A stretch of 33,485 bases of DNA from Chara braunii. Lineage: Eukaryota; Streptophyta; Charophyceae; Charales; Characeae. The notes below the pieces were generated by a model, which saw only the letters and a list, made by a program, of their open reading frames with translations, searched no databases and was not told the DNA's origin. Shown here one piece after another: positions 18,768 through 28,745 of this stretch (within the stretch, counting starts at the first letter, position 1; each line of letters opens with the position of its first letter). Position numbers and translations under genes: made by a program. The stretch is taken from NCBI GenBank assembly GCA_003427395.1, contig BFEA01000746.1:378691-412175 (forward strand), given 5' to 3'.

Positions 18768-19884
18768 AGAGCAGTAGGTATGGATCGCAGAGAGAGGGAA
18801 AAATCATTATCATGAGACAGGTAAAGCGAGACATAACAGCAGAACTGGCTACTATGTGGAAATGAGAGAGAGAGAGAAAGAGAGAGTACTCACTTGGAAC
18901 TGGCGATGTAGGAGGAACCAATGGTCGGGTTGTGCGAGATGAACCGATAGTCGGGATGCATGACCATTCTTAGTCGGACGAAAGATCGGTCTGGGCACGA
19001 GTTGATGAATTGAGGTCTCCTTGAGCTTGTCGCAGTGATACTGTGAGATTTCAGGCAGCCGCTGGTGACAATGAGAGCGCTGTGGCAAATGAGACACTCA
19101 TGAACTGCAAATTTGTTAAGCTCTATTGGACTGGTTATTGTTGTGCCTTTGTTGTGCCTTCCCACTGTGCACTTGTAGTGCTATGCGTGACGCCCCGCTG
19201 CTGGGTAATCTGCTGATACCATTGCGTTGTTGAGTTTTGAGCAATGGTTGTTGTTCCCACGCTGCTATGGCAGCAACCAAACGGTGCATCCGGGTTGTGA
19301 GTTGAGGAAGTCGGGGGTTCCTCTGTGTGCAGTTTTGTCCATAGTAACTACGTGTGATGGTTACAAGTTGTGCGGTATGGGCTACAGCCTGTGCTCAGGA
19401 GTAGTAACCAGCGTACCTCGAATCATGGCTGGTACCATTACTGGATCGTGCTCCTGCTGCTCCTTGGACTGGTGATACAACTCGAGGCCAACGTGGTTAT
19501 GGGAGGAGTACAGTTCAGGCACGAGACCGTCACTCCTGCTACACACGATATCGAGTATTGCCCAAATATGTTGTTGTTGTGGGTAGTTATCGTAAGTTGC
19601 TGCTAAGAGTGCTGCGACCTTGCCGTCGTCAAATTGCGATGACCGGGCAGTGCAGTTGCCCGGCCTTGCCATGCGTTGTTGAGCACAAAGTGCCTTGTTG
19701 TGTTTGTTGAGTCCAGGTTGCTGTGTTTTGCGGAGTTATGCGTAGTGCATTGTTGCACCTTTGATTTGTGGCACCACGTTTCACTGCATTTGGCATTGCA
19801 TACTACAACGGTGACTTGTTGTTACACACAGTAGCTGTGCTCGCAGCATTGTGTTAAAATTTGGCTGCATCCACACCACTTTTT

Positions 19885-19912
19885 GAATAGAACACAGGGG
19901 TGTGCTCTATTC
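19885..19912 (+). other. 12 bp stem, GGGG-loop hairpin
   Basis: GAATAGAACACA (19885-19896) and TGTGCTCTATTC (19901-19912) pair at 11 of 12 positions plus one A/C mismatch, around GGGG. Confidence 0.75.
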
Positions 19913-20210
19913 CAGCGCAACTTTTTCTAGACTGCGCAACGGTGACTTGGTCAGAGATAACGATATTGTGGCATGGAGAGATGATCAGCCTCTGCAAAGG
20001 GGGTCTTTGCTGAAATTCGGAGGGTCTTCAGGAGGTTACCGCTCAGCGTTTTGGTCGCAACTTGACCAATTACAACTTTTATTGGTCGCCATTTCGAGAC
20101 CCTCAGACGCATAAAGGTAATGAGGCACTCCCCGAAGAGTTGAGTTTGTCCCTCTCCAGTATTTTGAGCGCTTGAAACTACTCCTTCTGCCTTTCTTGCT
20201 CTAAGTCTAG

Positions 20211-20346
20211 TCTAAGGTTATCAGAGGAAGGCGGCAGGGGGATACCAACTCGTATGACCGCATCAAGACTCTGTGGGGAGTCTGCCCACCGATTGCAGAA
20301 GCTCTGTCAGAACTCATGAGGAGTTATGGAGGCAAGGAACTCAGTG
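20211..20346 (+). other. Exon-like segment conserved in both arms (arm A)
   Basis: A pyrimidine tract CTCCTTCTGCCTTTCTTGCT and TCTAG (ending at 20210) form a good 3' splice site. A frame then runs without stop to GTG|GTAATC at 20347. It encodes ..YDRIKTLWGVCPPIAEALSE followed by LMRSYGGKELSG. In arm B the aligned frame reads LWEVAPPISGALSE: 10 of 14 residues match, and several base changes in this stretch are synonymous. A one-base indel just upstream breaks the longer frame in B. I recognise no family. It may be a relict exon duplicated with the arms. Confidence 0.35.
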
Positions 20347-20625
20347 GTAATCCTTTGACTCCTTCTATAAAACCCTGCTAAAACCCTTATGAGGACATCT
20401 CTCTATGAATGCCTGATTATACAGAATGCATACATACACGTTTTATGTTTGACTTTTATGGATTAAGTGAGAGTAAACTAAAAAAATGCATGCGCAAACT
20501 TCAATTTTCTTTTTCTTTTGCTTATCTGAAGTCAGATTTTGAAAGAGGTGAACTGGAGGAAGGAAGGAGGAAGGTGGTTTTGTTTGCGATGATGGAGTCT
20601 CCCTTGTTTATTTTTGTTTCCTCTG

Positions 20626-21329
20626 TAGTCAAGGAATGTGGCTTTCGTCAAGCTTGACTATCGTATTGTTTGTTTTCCTGATAGCCAGACAATGTGGCTT
20701 CGGTAAGGCCTGATTGTCGTACCCCTGTAAGTTGTTATCTAAGCAGCTAGACAATATGACTTTGGTCAGATTTGATTGCGATCCTCGTGGTGATCTGCAT
20801 GTTGAAAAGGTTTCAAAGTTGGGTAATGTGGCTTTGGTCATATCCAACAACTTGTTTCTTTCTGAGGGATGTTTGGACTAAAGACTAAGGAATGTAGCTT
20901 CGGTTTGGCTTAGTCTGAAGTCACACACCTAAAAATAAATATGAAAATATGATTATATATATATATAGTCAAATATATATGTATTATATTATTATTATTG
21001 AACAAGCTAATCGAACAATATGGTTTCGGTTCGGTCTAACTATATTCTATTACAAAAAGGAGAACAAAAATTTAACTAAGAATATAACAAAGGTATTTTA
21101 AGGCAGACTGCGCAATGTGGCTTCTATTTGACCCAGTCTTAGTGTTCAAAATATTAAATGAATTCAAAGAGTTATTATAAACGTGAATATTAAACATTCG
21201 ATAGGGTTAAACAATGTGGCTTCGGTTTACTCTAACTAACTGCCTAAAAAGGAAAGACGTAGTAGTGTCCTTTGTTTTGTGTATACGCAGACAGAGGTTA
21301 AGAAATGTGGCTTCAGTTTGACTTAACCT
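20626..21329 (+). repeat. Array of nine short hairpins with a shared loop core (arm A)
   Basis: Nine copies of a core near AATGTGGCTTCGGTTTG start at 20635, 20691, 20753, 20825, 20891, 21017, 21114, 21213 and 21304. Each core sits between short inverted repeats whose sequence differs from unit to unit. Perfect stems: TAGTCAAG/CTTGACTA (20626, 20653), AGACTAAG/CTTAGTCT (20882, 20909), AGACTG/CAGTCT (21105, 21134), AGGTTAAG/CTTAACCT (21295, 21322), GTTGG/CCAAC (20818, 20844). Units 2 and 3 pair if G-T pairs are allowed. Unit 6 is weak and unit 8 retains only GTTA/TAAC. Loops are about 19-23 bases. Arm B has a matching array in the opposite orientation. Confidence 0.85.
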
Positions 21330-21690
21330 TCTTATGTCGTATGTAAGGTGGGGTATTGGGGTTTTACTCAACTGAGAAATGATGAACTACTTGTGTGAAA
21401 ATAACTTGGGGAATTACTCATTGTGGTATAAACTTGCATATGGTTGAGAACAAGTTATGTTTATTATGAACTTTATGTTTGATAGGTAGTTGCTTTAGAT
21501 GCTCTCCTTGTGCTGGAGCTGTAGAAGTTAGTTTAATTCCTGCATTTTTAGCTGAATTTATTTTACTTAGTCCAATTCTTGCATTTTCTGAGCTAAATTT
21601 ACTTTACTTAGTTCAATTTCTACATTTTCTGAATTAAAGTTACGAAGTTCAACTTTTGTATGAGTTTATATACAACTTAGTAATATCTGG

Positions 21691-22175
21691 GAAGCTTACT
21701 TCTCTACAAAAGGTGTTGCCAAAAGTTTTACTAATTAAGAGAGTTAGACAAATTTGACTTTGTAAAGTCAAAGTTATTTTGTATTTAATTTTGTATAAAT
21801 TTTGGAAAGACACTTTTCCTAAGGGAAACGATGCCGAAATTTCTACAAATCTAGAGAGTTAGTTATTTTTTTTTCGAGCAGAATTCAAGTTTAACTTGAG
21901 TTCATATCTGACCTGATATAAATTTGGAAAGCGTACTTCTTTAAAGGAGATGCTGCTAAAATTTTTACTAATTCAAAAAGTTAGACAAAATTTAACTTTA
22001 TAGATTGAAATATCATTTTCAGATTTCATATTCACTCTTATATATATTATGCTAAAACACATTTCCTACGGGAAACGCTATCGAAATTTCATAGAATTTA
22101 GAGAAGTTCTAATATTTTAGAATCTTGAAAGTTTTGACAATCTACGCTTGTTTATGGGAGATACTGTCAAAATTC
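21691..22175 (+). repeat. Tandem array of five units of about 120 bp (arm A)
   Basis: Units centre on a motif of the form CACTTTTCCTAAGGGAAACG at 21697, 21811, 21934, 22058 and 22145 (periods 114, 123, 124, 87). Each is followed by GCCGAAATTT-like sequence and, in most, GAGAGTTAGACAAATTT-like sequence. Several cores are themselves small palindromes (TTTCC..GGAAA). Arm B repeats the pattern, including the short inner period. Confidence 0.75.
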
Positions 22176-22686
22176 TTGATATTTTAAGATAAGTGTTAGA
22201 GATAAAACAGGATAATGAGACTATCTTAGACTTGCTCAAACATAGTTTGGGCATTGGTTTGTACTGTGTTGGAGGTCAATTTTACTTATATTGGTTCAAG
22301 GCTTGAATAGCTTCAGCCTAATCCTACAAGAATCAACTTCTCTTATCTTTTGATAATTGGTCGGTTTCCGACTCAACTCTAATTCATTATCGCTACTCAA
22401 CCTAAGGCCATAACCCCCTGTGGATTGAAATGTTTATTTGGGTTTTTACCCGGACTTTTATTAAATGGCCAGTTAAAAAGGACTGGGTGTTCTCTTTTGG
22501 AAAGGTTGGACAAAGGTTAGGGCTTGTATGGATAAGGCAAAGGGTTGTGAGTGAGGAGAGTGGTTGAAGTTGACCCCATGTAGTACGTATTTTGTTGATA
22601 TTGAATCGGTTGATGTGATTGCAGGTATGTTTTGTGAGTTAAAGTTAGGATTTGATTTTGTCTGCCATTATATATATATATATATC

Positions 22687-22755
22687 GTCATAAACAGAAC
22701 TGCCCGGTAAACCGTAGGCAGAGAGAGAGAAGAGGACAACAAACGAGGGGCTGTG
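22687..22755 (+). repeat. 70 bp TA-embedded hairpin element, copy 8
   Basis: Nearly identical to the copies at 934 and 1770, more than 20 kb away: CGTCATAAACAG, the CTGCCCGGT..ACCGTAGGCAG hairpin, GAGAGAGAGAAGAGGACAAC, and the end GGGGCTGTG. TATATATATA lies on both sides. Confidence 0.85.
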
Positions 22756-22772
22756 TATATATATATATATAT

Positions 22773-23632
22773 ACCGGGTTGCCGGCGTTCGGGACGAGCC
22801 GAACACCCGAACCCGAACGTCCGAACGTTTAGGACCCCCTCTCGACGCGTTCGGACATTCGACCGAACGCGAAACCAAAAAAAAANNNNNNNNNNNNNNN
22901 NNNNNNNNNNNNNNNNNNNNNNNNNNNNNNNNNNNNNNNNNNNNNNNNNNNNNNNNNNNNNNNNNNNNNNNNNNNNNNNNNNNNNNNNNNNNNNNNNNNN
23001 NNNNNNNNNNNNNNNNNNNNNNNNNNNNNNNNNNNNNNNNNNNNNNNNNNNNNNNNNNNNNNNNNNNNNNNNNNNNNNNNNNNNNNNNNNNNNNNNNNNN
23101 NNNNNNNNNNNNNNNNNNNNNNNNNNNNNNNNNNNNNNNNNNNNNNNNNNNNNNNNNNNNNNNNNNNNNNNNNNNNNNNNNNNNNNNNNNNNNNNNNNNN
23201 NNNNNNNNNNNNNNNNNNNNNNNNNNNNNNNNNNNNNNNNNNNNNNNNNNNNNNNNNNNNNNNNNNNNNNNNNNNNNNNNNNNNNNNNNNNNNNNNNNNN
23301 NNNNNNNNNNNNNNNNNNNNNNNNNNNNNNNNNNNNNNNNNNNNNNNNNNNNNNNNNNNNNNNNNNNNNNNNNNNNNNNNNNNNNNNNNNNNNNNNNNNN
23401 NNNNNNNNNNNNNNNNNNNNNNNNNNNNNNNNNNNNNNNNNNNNNNNNNNNNNNNNNNNNNNNNNNNNNNNNNNNNNNNNNNNNNAAAATCAGAAAAAAA
23501 TAATAATTTTTAGGTACCAAAATATTTTTTTGCGGGGTTCGAACCCCTTCGAGTTCGGGCCCCGTACGGGGACCCGAACGCCCGAACGTTCGGGGGTCAG
23601 CTTAGGAGCCTCCGTACGTTCGGCCTGGCAAC

Positions 23633-23636
<4 letters not shown>
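22773..23636. mobile_element. GC-palindromic element inserted in TA repeat, centre unsequenced
   Basis: The left end reads CCGGGTTGCCGGCGTTCGGG and the right end, reverse-complemented, CAGAGTTGCCAGGCCGAACG: imperfect terminal inverted repeats around GTTGCC. Both sides abut TA repeat. The interior is full of GAACG motifs and perfect palindromes: GGGGTTCGAACCCC (23534-23547), CCCCGTACGGGG (23560-23571) and CCCGAACGTTCGGG (23581-23594). Left and right inner edges are both A-rich, as if the element continues across the gap. Terminal inverted repeats and TA flanks suggest a DNA transposon derivative of unknown superfamily. Confidence 0.5.
22886..23485. other. Assembly gap, 600 N
   Basis: Exactly 600 ambiguous bases. 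The round number suggests an estimated rather than measured size. The long frames of X across it are artefacts. Confidence 0.99.
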
Positions 23637-23679
<43 letters not shown>

Positions 23680-24321
23680 GTTTTTTTGTATCTACATGAC
23701 AATTGATGGCATGCGTAATAATTAAATAGTTATGTATCAAAAGAAAAATGCGGATCTCTCTCTATCTTTTGCTTCTTAGAATTTTGTAGTTGGACATTGG
23801 AGTCTTTGACCGCCGTCAAAGTCAAACCCCTTGACTTTTCTTCAGGCCCTAGATGATGAAGTTCGTCTCCATGGCCATAAGGGTAGATTGTCACAACAGG
23901 CTGGAACCTGTCTACCACCCACTCTCCGCAGGTGCAGAAGAGAGTGTGGTTCTCAACTAACTTAGAGGTTGTCTAGCGTCGATAGATTAACCCCTCAAGG
24001 CGCGTGTTAGCCGAGAGTTGAGCTTCAAACATGACCATCGAAATCACTGAGGGTTATATGATTATCGGTACTATATAGTACGTCAACACTCTGACTGCTT
24101 GCGTATTCATGCATGGTTAGTCGATATGATCAATACCTGCATCGTCCTGATATTTATTCAAAGTCTCGTGTGCGGTACTGGTCTGATTTTTTTTTATAAA
24201 AAGTTATGGGTCAAATATGGAAAAAGGGACTAGGCTTAATCTTACTTTGGAGAGAAGTATTGTGTGGTTAGATTCGACCGTTCTAGTCGACCGGAGTAGC
24301 ACCTCGGACGACAATTCGTGC

Positions 24322-24690
24322 ATGGGTCCGATTCGGACGTTGACAGCTCGTAACCCATATGCTACAGCGAACGAGAAACGCCCTCAGTCGGACCACCTCT
24401 GCGATTGCATATGAAAAACCTTCGCATGTGGTTTGGTAGCTCGACGGGGATACGCCCACCTAAGGGATGGTGACATCTACCGCAGGTGGAGGTAAGTTGT
24501 ACCTCGCGTGACCCTATTCTGTCATAGGGGTTCGCGAGAGGTATGGCTGGCGCACTCGGCCGGAGCGGCAACGCTCTACGACGAAGTCCTACAAAATCCT
24601 GCGTGACGTGGCCAGGAGGGGCCCCTCTGCAAGACCGATGTGCTCAACACTGGGACACGACACCCTCCGACAGCGTATGTGAACCTGCAT
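24322..24690 (+). repeat. Terminal module of arm A
   Basis: The innermost part of arm A. Landmarks: GGGTCCGATT, GAGAAACGCCCTC, CCACCTCTGCGATTGCA, TGGTTTGGTAGCTCGACGGG, CCACCTAAGGGATGG, then the hairpin and TGGCGCACTCGGCCGGAGCG. It matches arm B at 25075-25400 in inverse orientation and the two copies at 18050-18470. GGTAGCTC has the look of a tRNA A box, but no B box sits at the right distance. Confidence 0.85.
24499..24546 (+). other. Long hairpin inside the terminal module
   Basis: GTACCTCGCGTGACCCTAT pairs with ATAGGGGTTCGCGAGAGGTA across a short TCTGTC loop, with two small bulges. The hairpin is kept, with differing bases, in the copies at about 18190-18240 and 25165-25215 (ACCTCTCGTGAACCCCTAG / ATAGGGTCACGAGAGATAC). 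Confidence 0.8.
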
Positions 24691-24700
24691 TACAACGCCT

Positions 24701-25060
24701 GCAGTCACCACCACGTACATTGAGTCGTCGTTCCTTGTGCGGGCCTGCGCCTACGAGCTTGTCAAGATTTTTACACCCGCATGTCAAGATTTTTACGATG
24801 TGCGGGCCTGCACCTACGAGCTTGTGGCATCATCGACGGTATCTATTTTTCTTTTTTTATCTCGATTTGTACCGTGCATTAGGGTCACGCCACACCAACG
24901 TCGAAACTATGAAAAATTCGAAAACTATCAGACAATTTTTAACATTCAAGGTTTCGACACAAAGGTCGTCTTCACCACATGGTATGTCGAAGATCCAGGA
25001 TGAACAAGGTTTCGTTATTAAAAAAAAAAAAAAAAAAAAAAGGACAACAGATGTTGAGGT
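24701..25060. other. Loop of the large inverted repeat
   Basis: About 360 bp separates the arms. It contains a 60 bp direct duplication (TGTGCGGGCCTGCGCCTACG at about 24738 and a variant at about 24798; CAAGATTTTTAC at about 24765 and 24785) and an A run of about 22 bases at 25020-25041. No gene was seen. Confidence 0.6.
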
Positions 25061-25074
25061 CGAGTTGTCGAGCG

Positions 25075-25400
25075 CACGATCCCACACGGGGTCCCTCCCG
25101 GCCACGTCGAGCAGGATTTTTGCAAGACGTTTTTGCGGTGGACCTTTCCCCCCTCCGACCGAGTGCGTCAGTTATACCTCTCGTGAACCCCTAGGACATG
25201 ATAGGGTCACGAGAGATACAACTTACCTATGTCCACGGGGTTGTCACCACCCTTAGATGTGCATATCCCCACCGAGCTACCGAACCACTTGTGAAAGTTG
25301 CTCAGTTGCAATCGCAGAGGTGGCCCAACCGAGGGCGTTTCTCGTACCTTGTACCATAGCGGGTACACAAAGTTGTACGCCTTAATCGGACCCATTCGCG
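25075..25400 (-). repeat. Terminal module of arm B
   Basis: Reverse-complemented it shows GGGTCCGATTAAGGCG, GAGAAACGCCCTCGGTTGGG, CCACCTCTGCGATTGCA, GTGGTTCGGTAGCTCGGTGG, then the hairpin with CTCTCGTGACCCTAT / CTAGGGGTTCACGAGAGGTA, and GACGCACTCGGTCGGAGG. Several paired bases of the hairpin differ from arm A while the pairing is kept. Confidence 0.85.
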
Positions 25401-25559
25401 AGCCACCACTCTGGGGGATGATGTCCGAAGCGCGACTCAGCGTCGGTCGACTTGGACGGTCTATCTTACCACGTGATACACCACTCCAAAACATACGAAC
25501 TCTCTTGTACACAAATCGCGTCCAATCCCTTTTTGTATCCAACCCATAATCTCTCTTCA

Positions 25560-25990
25560 TTAATCGCAAATGTAACATGTGCAAAACTTCGCATAAATAA
25601 TATTTTGTCGAACAGACCCCTATCATAAGTAACCATTCATGCGCGAATACAAGAGCAACCGCTGTGATGAAGTACTATGTAGGGTCAGTAACATGTGACT
25701 CATGTTAAATCAAAGGGTTGCATTCAACGCTTAGGTACCAACTGACACGCGCACTAAAGGGTCAGTCTCTTTAGTGAGCGTAGAAGCAGCCTAAGTGCCC
25801 TTCCATCTTTTACATTCTGCAGTGCCCCAAACGGGGTAGGGTAGGATGACTTCGAGGGCAGAAGGGAACTCAGACTGGTCGTGAGTTGTCTGGCGTACCA
25901 CCAACAACACGCTAACTAGACTGAACCAGTACGCGTACTGACCACAACGATTATACTCGGAAGTAAGTTTAAATTGCACTCGCTTTTCTT
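25560..25990 (-). other. Insertion of about 430 bp in arm B
   Basis: In arm A the GTTATGGGTCAAATATGG block (about 24204) is single. In arm B (minus strand) GGTATGGGTCTGAAC (about 26012) and GATTATGGGTTGGATAC (about 25550) both resemble it, with about 430 bp between them. The insert has no recognisable gene. The repeated ATGGGT edges may be a target duplication or a partial tandem duplication. Confidence 0.45.
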
Positions 25991-27129
25991 TGCAGATGTT
26001 CAGACCCATACCCTTTAAATAAAAAATAGCGAAACATTCGCCAAACTTTCAATAAATATCGCAACATAGTAGAATTTGTCATATTGACTAGCCATGCATA
26101 CGCAAACACTCGCAAACACGACGTAACATATGATACGCTTAATCATACGGCCCTCAATAATTTTTGGGGTCGCTTTCGAAACTCGAGTGTCGGGTAATAG
26201 GCGTCTTGAGGGGTTAATCTCTCGACCCTAGACAATCCCTAAAGCGATTTTCTACCCTCTTCTGCATCCCACGCAAGCGAGTGGTAGGCGGGCCTCGACC
26301 TTTGTAGCGGTTGAATGCCCCTGACACTGAAAGAGGGGTTTCATCAATGAAAATCTGGAAACAAGTCAAGGGGTTTGACTTTGAAAATCGCTACAAACCT
26401 TAATGTCCGACTATAGAAATTATAAGAAGGGATAAAAGAGACGTCTCATTTTCCCTTTATACATATATGTTTGATCACTATGCACGGTTTTGGTAGGTCG
26501 TGCGAACACACAACATACAATGAGATATAAAACATAAGGCAATCAATCTCACAATTACAATGTGACTTTCTTCAAAATATACGTATGATCGCTGACAAAG
26601 GAAAATCCGAATTTTCACTCACATAACATACATGCAATCACATCAAGGATCTAACATTGATAAACCATGCGCTACACGGGGTCAACTCCAACCACTCTCT
26701 GCACTCATTCCCCTTGCCTTATCCACACAAGCCCCAACCTTTTTCCAACCTTCCAAAATGAAACACTCAACATTTTTTTAAACAATCATTTAATGAAAGT
26801 TCGAAAAAAACAAAGAAAACAACTCAAACCATAGGGGCTAAGGCCTTTAGGTTGAATAACGAGAATGAGTTAGAGTTGAGTCGTAAACGTACGAATCGGT
26901 AACCGACCTATTATCAAACGATAACAGAAGATGATCCTCGTAAGATCAGGCTGAAACTAGTCAGATCTTGAATCAAAATGTAAAAAGATAACTATAACAT
27001 AACACATGTCGATTCCTATAAACTAAACTACAGGTGTACTGATAATAAACCCCAATATCCCATCTAACTCTAATTTCTCTGAAGACAAAATCTACTTCTT
27101 AATGGGTACAAAAATCATAAGCAAAATTT

Positions 27130-27730
27130 CGGCAACATTTTCCCTATACAGTGTGGATTGTCAAATTTTTTTCGGTCAAAATATAATCTAACTCCTCGAA
27201 ATTAAGAAAATTACGGCAGCACTCCCTCTAAATAAAATGTCTTTTCATAATTTATATTCGGCTGAATGTGAAATCTGAAAACGATCCTTAAATTTAAATA
27301 GTTAAATTTTGTTTAACTCTTTGATTTAGTAAAAAATTAGACAACACTTCCTTCCAAAAAGTATGCTTATCATATTTATACCAAGTCATATATGAACTCG
27401 AGATAAAAACTTCAGTCATGCCAAGACAAAATTTAACTAACTCTTTATATTTATAAAAATTACGGCATCACACCCTCTAGAAAAGTGTATTTTCAAAATT
27501 TGTGCGAAGATAAATACAAAATCTGAAAGTTAAAATTTGTATAACTTTCTAATATAGTAAAAATTTGAGCAACATTTCCCCTAAAAAGAAAGACTTTTCA
27601 TATTTTTACGAAGACAGATACGAACTCAGTTAAAAGTTGAACTTTGAAAAGTCAAAATTCGATTAACTCCTTGGTTTGACAAAACATTAAGCATCACTTC
27701 CTTTAGCGAAAGTGACTTTCCAATATTTAT
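27130..27730 (-). repeat. Tandem array of six units of about 120 bp (arm B)
   Basis: Cores of the form GCATCACTTCCTTTAGCGAA or GCAACATTTCCCCTAAAAAG (plus strand) start near 27130, 27216, 27343, 27464, 27571 and 27691. Periods from the inner side are about 86, 127, 121, 107 and 120. CACTT..AAGTG pairing is visible at 27695-27712. It mirrors the arm A array with one extra unit. Confidence 0.75.
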
Positions 27731-27990
27731 ACAAAGTCAAGTATGAAAAATAAACTTAATCCAGAAAATGCGAAAATTGAACTCTCTTATAGCTTCATCA
27801 CATGACTCACATCTAAAGCAACTACCTATCAGAGTTAAAACTCAGACTAAGCAAAACTCACACCCAATCACGTAAAAGTCCATACCACAATGAGTAAGTA
27901 CTCTCACAAAAATCTCAAGTTATTTTCATATAAGATAATTCATTGATCCTTCAGATGATTATTCATTTTACCCATGTTACATATGACATG

Positions 27991-28745
27991 ATGCTAGACC
28001 ATTTAACTTATAAACAATGCTTAGCATGCTTTAATTTATAGACGAACCGGCCGCACAACTATTTTTTTTTTCTTTGGGCATCTGACTAGACCATTCAACT
28101 TAGAAACAATGTTAGTCGCCCTGAATTATTTATATATCCAAAATTTAATACCTCTTTGACTTGTACTCAAAATATGGGCAGGGACTGAGTCATTCATCTT
28201 ATAAACAATACTCTGCTTGCCCAATTTACTTCCAATTATACTCTTAACTTTCTCTCTCTTCTTAGCAATATGACTTGAGATGAACTGTTTAACTTGAAAA
28301 CAATGTCTAGTTGTCTGTTTTGATGCAAATATAGATAAAGTACTTTGAATTATACTAAGTTGCTTAGTATGTGGCTTAAAGTTAAACCATTGAGATTGAA
28401 AATAATGTCTAGTTTTTCACAAAAATCCTCCTTCAAAATAAAACAAAAAATTGAACCATTAGGCTTGATAATAATGTCAAGTTTATCTCAACTCATAGAA
28501 AAACATGAAGTTAGACCATTCCGCTTGGAAACAATGTCAAACTTCAGTCAGAAACCCCAAAAGAAACATATAGATTAAGCCATTCAACTTAGAAACAATA
28601 CTTTGCCAAAACAATCAGATAGGCAAACCCTATGAAATAAACACATCAATCATGTCATTCGGCTTACAAACAATCCATGGTCCATTAGAAAACAAGCAAA
28701 GAAACATAGCACTAGGTCATTCAACTTAGAAACAATACTCATCCT
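27991..28745 (-). repeat. Array of about ten short hairpins with a shared loop core (arm B)
   Basis: Plus-strand cores of the form CCATTCAACTTAGAAACAAT lie between unit-specific inverted repeats: ATGCTA/TAGCAT (27991, 28022), GACTA/TAGTC (28084, 28113) with outer GGGC/GCCC (28076, 28118), GGGCA/TGCCC (28176, 28218), AACT/AGTT (28283, 28309), AAAC/GTTT (28384, 28412), TTGA/TCAA (28451, 28477), TGAAGTT/AACTTCA (28506, 28540), CATG/CATG (28651, 28676). Two further cores at about 28578 and 28717 have poor stems. The reverse-complemented core aligns loosely with the arm A core and shares the GGTCTAAC edge. Confidence 0.8.

Larger units (their letters stand above)
22669..23680. other. Insertion in arm A: TA repeats, hairpin element and GC-palindromic element with gap
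   Basis: Arm A homology stops at about 22668 (TCTGCCATTATATATA) and resumes after about 23700. Between lie TA repeats, one copy of the 70 bp hairpin element, more TA repeats, a GAACG-rich element interrupted by Ns, and a 39 bp (TA)n at 23637-23675. No equivalent exists in arm B. Confidence 0.8.
19930..24700 (+). repeat. Arm A of a very large diverged inverted repeat
   Basis: This arm aligns, reverse-complemented and collinear, with 25060-30100. Exact anchors are 21480-21501 with 27811-27832 (22 bp), 23816-23837 with 26363-26384 (22 bp), 23984-23999 with 26205-26220 (16 bp) and 21416-21430 with 27882-27896 (15 bp). Between anchors the alignment is about 70-80% by eye. Arm A carries about 1 kb that arm B lacks (about 22670-23700). 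The outer boundary is soft: homology is clear from about 19990 (GGGGTC..CTTCAGGAGG..GTTTTGGTC) and may extend to about 19400. What the element is remains unknown. No long ORF supports a transposase or polymerase. Confidence 0.85.

Noticed and set aside
22645-23706. Long ORFs of about 290-320 codons on both strands
   Set aside because: They span the 600-N gap; almost all residues are undefined.
20626-28745. CRISPR-like arrays
   Set aside because: Repeated cores with variable flanks look superficially similar, but spacing is irregular, the variable parts are self-complementary stems, there are no cas genes, and the DNA is plant nuclear.
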